Below, one piece after another: positions 37,438-44,478 of a stretch of DNA of 64,000 nt (the stretch's first letter is position 1; every line of letters begins with the position of its first letter). Location of the stretch: positions 62,001 through 126,000 of the forward strand of contig CALCVP010000057.1 in NCBI GenBank assembly GCA_937907705.1, written 5' to 3'. The position numbers were made by a program, and so were the translations under genes. Below the pieces are notes generated by a model. It saw only the letters and a list, made by a program, of their open reading frames with translations, did no database searches and was not told the origin of the DNA. Source of the DNA: an uncultured Prevotella sp. Its GTDB lineage: Bacteria; Bacteroidota; Bacteroidia; Bacteroidales; Bacteroidaceae.

Positions 37438-38568
37438 TTAACGGTCTTTATACATTGAATCGTAATACTTCTGATAGTCGCCAGAGGTTACATTATCCAT
37501 CCACTCCTGATTGTCAAGATACCAGCGGACGGTCTTCTCTATGCCTTCTTCAAATTGCAAGCTGGGTTCCCAACCCAACTCTCTCTGCAACTTGCGTGAG
37601 TCGATGGCATAGCGCAGGTCGTGGCCCTTACGGTCGGTTACATGAGTAATGAGGTCTTCGTCTGCACCCTCCGGACGTCCCAACAAGCGGTCTACAGTCT
37701 TGATAAGCACATGAATGATGTCAATGTTCTTCCACTCGTTGAAGCCACCGATATTATAGGTATCTGCCACTTTGCCCTTGTGGAATATCAAGTCGATAGC
37801 ACGGGCATGGTCTTCTACATACAGCCAATCGCGCACATTAAGTCCTTCGCCATATACAGGCAACGGCTTGCGATGGCGGATATTGTTGATAAACAACGGT
37901 ATCAGTTTCTCGGGGAACTGGTAAGGACCGTAATTGTTGGAGCAGTTGGTAACAATGGTAGGCATGCCATAGGTATCGTGGAATGCACGTACAAAGTGGT
38001 CGCTGCTTGCTTTGGATGCTGAGTAAGGAGAGTGAGGGTTGTACTTGGTCTCTTCTGTAAAGAACTCTGTGCCGTAAGCATGGTGATGCTCAGACGAAGC
38101 CTTGGTGGTAAAAGGCGACTCTATGCCCTCCGGGTTGGTAAGTTGCAATGCACCGTACACCTCATCGGTAGAGATATGGTAGAAGCGTTTGCCCTCATAC
38201 TTCTCCGGCAGGCTCTCCCAGTATTCCTTGGCAGCCTGAAGCAATGTGAGTGTACCTATTACATTGGTGTGTGCAAAGGTGAAAGGATCTTTTATAGAGC
38301 GGTCTACATGGCTTTCGGCAGCCAAATGTATAATGCCGTCCACCTCGTATTGGCGCATGAGTTTCTGCATAAGCTCATAGTCGCAAATGTCGCCTTTCAC
38401 AAAGGTATAGTTGGGCTTGTCTTTTATATCGTGCAAATTGGCCAAGTTACCGGCATAGGTAAGCTTGTCAAGATTGATGATATGATAGTCAGGATACTTG
38501 TTGACAAACAGTCTCACTACATGAGAACCGATAAATCCGGCACCGCCAGTTATGATGATATTCTTCAT
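37438..38568 (-). CDS. rfbB: dTDP-glucose 4,6-dehydratase
   Basis: This 376-residue short-chain dehydrogenase makes dTDP-4-keto-6-deoxyglucose, the second step to dTDP-L-rhamnose. The NAD-binding GGAGFIG is at 8-14; catalytic Thr134-Asp135-Glu136 and Tyr182-x3-Lys186 are present. It follows rfbD by 21 bases, the last of three rhamnose genes transcribed rfbC-rfbD-rfbB. Confidence 0.96.
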   Translation of the reverse strand: MKNIIITGGAGFIGSHVVRLFVNKYPDYHIINLDKLTYAGNLANLHDIKDKPNYTFVKGDICDYELMQKLMRQYEVDGIIHLAAESHVDRSIKDPFTFAHTNVIGTLTLLQAAKEYWESLPEKYEGKRFYHISTDEVYGALQLTNPEGIESPFTTKASSEHHHAYGTEFFTEETKYNPHSPYSASKASSDHFVRAFHDTYGMPTIVTNCSNNYGPYQFPEKLIPLFINNIRHRKPLPVYGEGLNVRDWLYVEDHARAIDLIFHKGKVADTYNIGGFNEWKNIDIIHVLIKTVDRLLGRPEGADEDLITHVTDRKGHDLRYAIDSRKLQRELGWEPSLQFEEGIEKTVRWYLDNQEWMDNVTSGDYQKYYDSMYKDR

Positions 38569-38589
38569 TCTATTGTAAGGGTTTATGGT

Positions 38590-39474
38590 TTAGTTTTGTT
38601 TTGATGTGCCAGCAGCCAGCTCGGCAATGCATTTCTTCAGCGAGTCTGTCCAATAAGGCACTTTTACGCCAAAGGTGGTCTTGATCTTGTGCTTGTCAAG
38701 CACTGAGAAGTGAGGACGCTTTACAGGACTTGGAAACTCTTCGCTGTAACAAGGCTGAATGTCGCAAGTGTTGCCGCTCAACTCGCATATTGCTTTGGCA
38801 AAGTCAAACCAGGAGCACACGCCTTCGTTAGAGAAATGATAGATGCCGGTCTTGTCCAGTTGGTTGGTTTCTATAATATGATAAATCACCGCAGCCAAAT
38901 CGCCGGCATAAGTAGGCGTGCCTACTTGGTCAAACACTACTTTCAGCGTGTCATGAGAGGCTGTAAGGCTCTGCATGGTCTTCACAAAGTTCTTGCCAAA
39001 TGGCGAGTAAAGCCATGCTGTACGGATGATGATGTAGTTGCAACCGGTAGCTTCTATGCTCTTTTCGCCTGCCAACTTTGTCTTGCCGTACACGCCTAAC
39101 GGGTTGGTAGCCCAGTCTTCCTGGCAAGGAATGTTCTTGTCGCCCTGGAACACGTAATCGGTAGACACGTGTATCAGCGTGCCGCCTACCTCTTTCATGG
39201 CTGTGGCCAAATTGCCGGCAGCGGTATTGTTGAGCAGGTTGGCCAAGTCGTAATCTGTCTCTGCCTTGTCCACATTGGTGTAAGCAGCACAGTTGACTAT
39301 CACTTTCACATCATTGTCTTTTACCATCTGCCTGATAGCATCCAAATTGGTAATGTCAAGCTTTTGGTATCCTTCGGCCACATCGGTAAAGATAAACTTG
39401 TTCTTGCTGTTTTTGCTCACCAGTTGCATCTCGTTGCCTAATTGTCCGTTAGCGCCTGTTACTAAAATGTTCAT
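38590..39474 (-). CDS. rfbD: dTDP-4-dehydrorhamnose reductase
   Basis: This 294-residue reductase does the last step to dTDP-L-rhamnose. The cofactor-binding GANGQLG is at 7-13, and VSTDYVF and VYGKTKLAGE supply the catalytic Thr, Tyr and Lys. It lies between rfbC (98-base gap) and rfbB (21-base gap). Confidence 0.95.
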   Translation of the reverse strand: MNILVTGANGQLGNEMQLVSKNSKNKFIFTDVAEGYQKLDITNLDAIRQMVKDNDVKVIVNCAAYTNVDKAETDYDLANLLNNTAAGNLATAMKEVGGTLIHVSTDYVFQGDKNIPCQEDWATNPLGVYGKTKLAGEKSIEATGCNYIIIRTAWLYSPFGKNFVKTMQSLTASHDTLKVVFDQVGTPTYAGDLAAVIYHIIETNQLDKTGIYHFSNEGVCSWFDFAKAICELSGNTCDIQPCYSEEFPSPVKRPHFSVLDKHKIKTTFGVKVPYWTDSLKKCIAELAAGTSKQN

Positions 39475-39572
39475 TTTATATATCCTTGTTTTTAATTGTT
39501 ACATAAGTTATTGCTGCCGTCTGTTGCATCTCTCATACACAAGGAAGCACAGCCGACTGTACCCTCCAACGG

Positions 39573-40148
39573 TTACTTGTCGTAGAGCGGAACATTGATG
39601 TCAAAAGGCGAATCAAAGTCTTTCAAAAGATCATGCTTCGTGTCTTTCTCGCTCAATATGGCGTGGTCGGTAGGTATGCGCCAGTCTATGCCAAGGCTAT
39701 CGTCAAGAATGCTGATGCCGCCATCGGCTTCAGGATGATAGAAATTGTCGCACTTATACTGGAATACCGCAGTCTCGCTGAGCACGGCAAAGCCATGTGC
39801 AAAACCGCGTGGAATGAAGAACTGTCTGTGGTTGTCTTCTGTCAACTCTACAGCCACATGTTTTCCATAAGTAGGAGAACCTTTGCGTATGTCTACCGCC
39901 ACATCCAGCACAGCTCCTTTCACACAGCGCACCAACTTGCTTTGGGTAAATGGCGGACGCTGAAAGTGCAAACCGCGCATCACTCCGTATGAAGACATGC
40001 TTTCGTTGTCTTGACAAAAGTCTATGTGTCTTACTTTCTCGTCAAACTCTCTTTGGGAAAAGCTCTCAAAGAAATAGCCGCGAGCATCCTTAAACAAGCG
40101 TGGTTCTATGATAACCACACCTTCAATATCAGTCTTTATAACTTCCAC
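39573..40148 (-). CDS. rfbC: dTDP-4-dehydrorhamnose 3,5-epimerase
   Basis: This cupin-fold epimerase is about 191 residues from GTG 40148 (MEVIKTDIEGV), which matches the usual start and length of RmlC; an ATG at 40226 would add 26 residues with no family likeness. The motif RGLHFQ holds catalytic His61; the ARGYFFESF and PRGFAHGF segments are typical. It is the first of three rhamnose genes; rfbA, for the first step, is absent here. A -7-like box TATATTTG lies upstream at 40333-40340. Confidence 0.92.
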   Translation of the reverse strand: MEVIKTDIEGVVIIEPRLFKDARGYFFESFSQREFDEKVRHIDFCQDNESMSSYGVMRGLHFQRPPFTQSKLVRCVKGAVLDVAVDIRKGSPTYGKHVAVELTEDNHRQFFIPRGFAHGFAVLSETAVFQYKCDNFYHPEADGGISILDDSLGIDWRIPTDHAILSEKDTKHDLLKDFDSPFDINVPLYDK

Positions 40149-41247
40149 TATTTTTAGTTTTTTATGGGTTACAGTTCTTTTTGGACAGCTGCCGTTACCC
40201 GTTCCTACACAAACGGATTGCATCATTAGCCATGATTTGGCATCATAGCAATTCTATGCAAACTGTAGTGGGCTTGAAAACAGCTCCATATACACTTGCA
40301 CCAATTGGCAACAAGATACGGTTTATATGCTACAAATATAACGCTTTTATTATAAATAATGTATATGGAGCAAAAAGTCTTTGACATGTTTTTATATAAA
40401 TTTACCTTGTTTTGCAATCTGTTTTTAGCCTTTCTGCCTTGTCAGCCATCATAAGCCCCCGTCCCGGCATGAAAAATGGCAGCAGAAACAGCATGCTGCA
40501 AAGAAGCGTATCCACAGAAACGGAAAATTGCACACTTTCTCGTTTATTTACAAAAACAAGATTTTTAATGCACCAAAACTGCCTTTGTTCTGTGTAAAAC
40601 GGCAATGGGTGCAAAATAACAGCAGTTTTCGTGTGCAAATACAAATCGTTATTACTCAGTCTGTTAGCATCGTATTTGCAGACAATGTGCATGTTTTATT
40701 CCACATAAAGCAGTGCTTTATTTTTGTAAAGCTATGCTTTAGCCTTGCAAAAGCATAGCTTCAGCAAGCCGAAAACAGCGTTTTCAGCGTAGAAAAGCAC
40801 TGCTTTTACCCGCCAAAAGCAGTAAAATTGCAGAAAAACAGCCGCATAAAGTAACCATGAGTACTGCTAAACTGCCCATATTTCATCTACTTTACGCTTT
40901 TTGATTGTAAATATTCTTGCTTGCACACTGCATGTAAGATTTCATGAAAAACAGTTAAAAGCAACCTTTTATTCTTCCAACCGATATAGATATAAATATG
41001 ACAGCAAGTAGGTATTTTCACCAACAGCAGGATTATTAACGTATGTTTACTGCAAAAATAGATTATCATGTAATGTAAGCAAAACTCAACAGAATGATTA
41101 CAATTTATAAAAAAAAACATGCTCTCAGCAATAAATAACATCAAAAATAAAGTATATATCAAATTTTTTAGCCTTGCTGTGTGCCAATAGAAAGATTTTA
41201 AGTAATTTCGCCGAAAATATCTGTTAAACAACAACAATAAAGGAAAT
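40149..41247. other. 1.1-kb gene-free stretch between rfbC and ddh
   Basis: No frame has coding character. The stretch holds a minus-strand -7-like box at 40333-40340 for rfbC, an inverted pair TGCAAATAC/GTATTTGCA around 40635-40680, the palindrome array at 40705-40807, then AT-rich sequence to ddh with a TAATTTCG box at 41203-41210 and AAAGGA just before the ddh start. Its length between well-packed genes is unusual for this window; a decayed gene or a small RNA cannot be excluded. Confidence 0.55.
40705..40807. repeat. Array of five short palindromes at ~22-base spacing
   Basis: Odd-centred near-palindromes lie at 40705-40721, 40727-40741, 40751-40761, 40771-40785 and 40793-40807; centres are 21-22 bases apart. 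The usual form is AAAGC-N3-GCTTT, with one GAAAACAGCGTTTTC variant. There are no spacers of CRISPR type and no flanking transposase. Confidence 0.6.
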
Positions 41248-42147
41248 ATGAAGAAAATAAGAGCTGCCGTAGTGGGATACGGCAACATTGGACGCTTCAC
41301 CATTGAAGCATTGGAAGCAGCAGACGACTTTGAAATAGCAGGTGTAGTGCGCCGCCACGGTGCAGAAAACAAGCCTGCTGAATTGGCACAATATGATGTT
41401 GTAAAAGACATCACAGAGTTAAAGGATGTCGACGTGGCTATATTGGCCACTCCTACCCGCAGTTGCGAGGAATACGCCACCAAGATTTTGCCGCTTGGCA
41501 TCAATACCGTTGACAGCTTTGACATACATACCAGCATACGCGATTACCGCTCTAAACTGATGAAGATATGCAAGGAACACGGCCGTGTGGCTGTTATCGC
41601 TGCTGGCTGGGACCCGGGTTCAGACAGCGTGGTGCGCACATTGATGCAAAGCTTGGCTCCTAAAGGTTTGTCATATACCAACTTCGGTCCAGGCATGTCT
41701 ATGGGACACTCTGTCTGTGTACGCTCCAAAGCTGGCGTCAAGAATGCTCTTTCCATGACCATTCCTAAAGGCGAAGGCTTGCACCGCCGCATGGTATACG
41801 TAGAATTGGAAGAGGGTGCATCACTTGAAGAGGTTACAAAGGCTATCAAGGCAGACCCCTACTTTGCCAATGACGAGACACATGTATTCGCTGTACCTTC
41901 TGTTGACGATGTACGCGATATGGGTCATGGCGTCAACTTGGTGCGCAAAGGCGTAAGCGGAAAGACCCAGAACCAGCGTCTTGAGTTCAACATGAGCATC
42001 AACAACCCAGCCCTTACAGGTCAGGTACTGGTCAATGTGGCTCGTGCTTCCATGCGTCAGCAGCCCGGTTGCTATACCATGGTGGAAATACCTGTTATAG
42101 ATTTGCTGCCCGGCGACCGCGAAGAGCTTATCAGCCACCTTGTATAA
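41248..42147 (+). CDS. ddh: meso-Diaminopimelate dehydrogenase
   Basis: This 299-residue NADPH-dependent enzyme makes meso-diaminopimelate directly from tetrahydrodipicolinate for lysine and peptidoglycan. The nucleotide-binding GYGNIG is at 10-15, and the GWDPGSDS and GPGMSMGHS segments are diagnostic of the family. AAAGGA lies 5 bases before the ATG, a better ribosome site than most genes here. It is followed by a strong terminator and stands alone. Confidence 0.96.
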   Translation: MKKIRAAVVGYGNIGRFTIEALEAADDFEIAGVVRRHGAENKPAELAQYDVVKDITELKDVDVAILATPTRSCEEYATKILPLGINTVDSFDIHTSIRDYRSKLMKICKEHGRVAVIAAGWDPGSDSVVRTLMQSLAPKGLSYTNFGPGMSMGHSVCVRSKAGVKNALSMTIPKGEGLHRRMVYVELEEGASLEEVTKAIKADPYFANDETHVFAVPSVDDVRDMGHGVNLVRKGVSGKTQNQRLEFNMSINNPALTGQVLVNVARASMRQQPGCYTMVEIPVIDLLPGDREELISHLV

Positions 42148-42198
42148 GGCTTTTGCATGCTGAAGAATCAATAGGTAATCATTATATATTTATCTCAG

Positions 42199-42238
42199 AA
42201 AAAGGAGATGTACATTCTTAAATGTCATCTCCTTTTTT
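42199..42238 (+). terminator. Terminator of ddh
   Basis: A 12-base stem (42199-42210 with 42226-42237) ends in a T run. It lies 52 bases after the ddh stop codon. Confidence 0.8.
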
Positions 42239-42258
42239 AGGCTTTGCCATATACACAA

Positions 42259-42292
42259 TTTACTGCCACCGTAAATTTACAGCGGCAGTAAA
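42259..42292 (-). terminator. Near-palindromic 34-base hairpin downstream of the GH127-type gene
   Basis: TTTACTGCC pairs with GGCAGTAAA around an inner GTAAATTTAC, with mismatches between the two stems. It lies 37 bases beyond the GH127-type stop codon on the minus strand. No clear U-run follows, so the terminator role is tentative. Confidence 0.45.
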
Positions 42293-42328
42293 CCTGTAAC
42301 AAATCTATTTACCCTAAACCAACACCAA

Positions 42329-44323
42329 CTATTTCTTCGGATATACCCAGATGCCATAAGTAAAGGCATCTGCATTTTTCTGTGGCTTTGTTTCACCATT
42401 GCGCCACCATTGTCCTATATTGGCAAATGGCGTCAATACAAGCTCCACAGGAATTCCTTTATAATAGCCCTTTGCCTTGAAGCATTCAGTCATCATGGAT
42501 GCATCCACTTTCTTGATGGCTACTGGTTTTTGGCTCACATCTACCCTTATATCCTTTTCTATATTGCAGTCATCATTGTGCAACTGTGGATTCCATACCA
42601 TATCAACACAATAAACTACCGGACCGCGCAAGAAAGCATAAGGAATAAGTTGGGTCGGCTTGACATCATACATAATCTCACCGCCGGGAAGCATATACTG
42701 CTTGCAATCACTATGGTTGGCTCTTTCTATCCACCGCTCTTCCATCGGGAAGCTGATGGTAAGCTTGTCGCCTTTCTTCCATGAACGGTTGACAGTATAG
42801 TAAGCACCGGCACGCACGCCGCTCAGTTGCTCACCGTTCAGCAATATGCTTGGATTGGCACACCAGGCAGGAATGCGCAAGTTCAGCTCTTTGTCTGCGC
42901 CTTTCAATATGCTCAGTGTCAATACATCGCCATCCGGATAATTGCCTGCAACAGAGAACTGAAAGTCCTTGCCGTCATAATGGGCATCTACATATTGGTT
43001 GACAAAGAACTTGTTTCCTTTTTCTGCGTAGAAGAATGTCGGCAGCAACGAAATTATGCGGTGTCCACTGGCTGTACAGCAGTCTGGTCCGTGGAAATAG
43101 CCCTCAGGCTTCTCGCCATTGGGAGCCGTATGGTAACGGCAAGTACCTGTCAACGCATCTTGGGCAGCAAATACATGATTGATCATGAGGCGCTCCATAG
43201 CATCAGCATACTTGGTATTGCCTGTAAGTTGCAGCAGCATCTGTGTCAGCTGCATCCACGACATGGTAGCACAGGTTTCGACAATATTGCCTCTCAGCGG
43301 CTTGATATAATCGTGCTCATAATGCTCAGCCACGCTTACACCTCCTGTAATGTACATCTGGCGCTTGGCTATATCATTCCATGCTCCCTCCACTTTTCTC
43401 AACAACGTTTGGTCGCCCGTGATACGGTACAAGCGCAAAAAGCCCATAAAGTTCATGTGGAAGGTATGAGAATGTACATAAGGCTGCAATTTGTCCACGC
43501 CTAAAGTGCCGTCTGCCACAGAATCAAGACGCGAGAAAGCATCCCATCCGCTCCAACGGTCGATATTGGAAACTACCCATTTAGACCAATCCAAATATTT
43601 CTTCTTTCCTGTAAGCTCATAGAGGCGTGCAATAGGGTCGCACAACAAGGTACCTTCCCAACCGTAGTGAACACTGTGTCCCGCAAAATCGCTGGTACCG
43701 GTAAGCACCTTATGCTTGTTTTCCGGGGCACGCAAAGTCTTGGAAGGCCAAAATTCGTTTTTGCCCGGTCCAAAATTGTTCAGAAAATAATCTGCCAAAC
43801 GCTCTACCGAGGTCAGCGCTTTCTTGTCGCCCGTCTCTTCATAGACCGTTTCAAACGCATGGAACACAAAATACAGTTCATAAGGATCCATGCCTCGAAT
43901 AGGACGCTTGGCAGAACGATACGATTTAGCCGTTGCCCCCAAATAGCCATTGGGCTCTTGCGAAGCTATGATACGATAAAGCTCTTTCTTTACCTTTTCA
44001 TACAGTTGCTTGTCTTTGCCTTGAATGGCAGACAGGTAAGCACTCTCTATCCATTTTCCATGCTGCTCGGCACGAGTCCAGTCCCAACTGGTATGTTGGC
44101 GGTCAACCACAAAATCGACATACTTGTCGATTGGGAAATCCTTCAGGTAGACATTCCTGTTCAAGTCTATACGCTGACCGATAAAGCCGTCAATGCCCGA
44201 CACGTCTGCCACCTTTACCGGTGCCTCCAACAATGTAACCTTATCGTGCTTGTCTGCCATAGAAGGTATTGCAATGGCAGATGCCATCACTACAACAAAT
44301 GTTTTTAACGCATTCATATTCAT
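42329..44323 (-). CDS. DUF1680-family beta-L-arabinofuranosidase (GH127/GH146 type)
   Basis: This 664-residue exported enzyme has a signal peptide (residues 1-23, ending SMA) and the alpha/alpha barrel of the DUF1680 family. The catalytic cysteine centre is visible: Glu333 as probable acid/base, Glu349 and Cys351 (VETCA) as zinc ligands, and Cys415-Cys416 (DCCTASG), one of them the nucleophile. GH127 and GH146 enzymes release beta-L-arabinofuranose, for instance from extensin-type or branched plant glycans. It is the last gene of the SusC/SusD locus, separated from the DUF5695-like gene by 155 bases that hold an inverted repeat. The choice between GH127 and GH146 needs alignment. Confidence 0.9.
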   Translation of the reverse strand: MNMNALKTFVVVMASAIAIPSMADKHDKVTLLEAPVKVADVSGIDGFIGQRIDLNRNVYLKDFPIDKYVDFVVDRQHTSWDWTRAEQHGKWIESAYLSAIQGKDKQLYEKVKKELYRIIASQEPNGYLGATAKSYRSAKRPIRGMDPYELYFVFHAFETVYEETGDKKALTSVERLADYFLNNFGPGKNEFWPSKTLRAPENKHKVLTGTSDFAGHSVHYGWEGTLLCDPIARLYELTGKKKYLDWSKWVVSNIDRWSGWDAFSRLDSVADGTLGVDKLQPYVHSHTFHMNFMGFLRLYRITGDQTLLRKVEGAWNDIAKRQMYITGGVSVAEHYEHDYIKPLRGNIVETCATMSWMQLTQMLLQLTGNTKYADAMERLMINHVFAAQDALTGTCRYHTAPNGEKPEGYFHGPDCCTASGHRIISLLPTFFYAEKGNKFFVNQYVDAHYDGKDFQFSVAGNYPDGDVLTLSILKGADKELNLRIPAWCANPSILLNGEQLSGVRAGAYYTVNRSWKKGDKLTISFPMEERWIERANHSDCKQYMLPGGEIMYDVKPTQLIPYAFLRGPVVYCVDMVWNPQLHNDDCNIEKDIRVDVSQKPVAIKKVDASMMTECFKAKGYYKGIPVELVLTPFANIGQWWRNGETKPQKNADAFTYGIWVYPKK

Positions 44324-44354
44324 ACTTTTTATTAATACTTTGATTTATCAAAAA

Positions 44355-44429
44355 GGTATTCAAACTTATTGAACAATGACAAGTCTGCTTTATTTCGCAC
44401 ATTGAATGTATGCAACAAGTTTGAATACC
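44355..44429 (-). repeat. 13-base perfect inverted repeat in a PUL gap
   Basis: GGTATTCAAACTT (44355-44367) and its exact complement (44417-44429) enclose 49 bases. It lies between the DUF5695-like and GH127-type genes of the same operon and may form an RNA hairpin that attenuates or processes the message; no T run follows closely. Confidence 0.5.
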
Positions 44430-44478
44430 TGCTTATCCGAGTATATCTGTACCCTGCAAAAGCTTCAGATTTATTCTT

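Noticed and set aside
40149..40226. 26-residue N-terminal extension of RfbC from ATG 40226
   Set aside because: The extension has no likeness to RmlC proteins, whereas GTG 40148 gives the usual start and length.
40402..41537. Possible genes in the rfbC-ddh gap and antisense to the ddh start
   Set aside because: The frames are AT-driven, rich in Cys, Phe and Lys, and without any recognisable motif.
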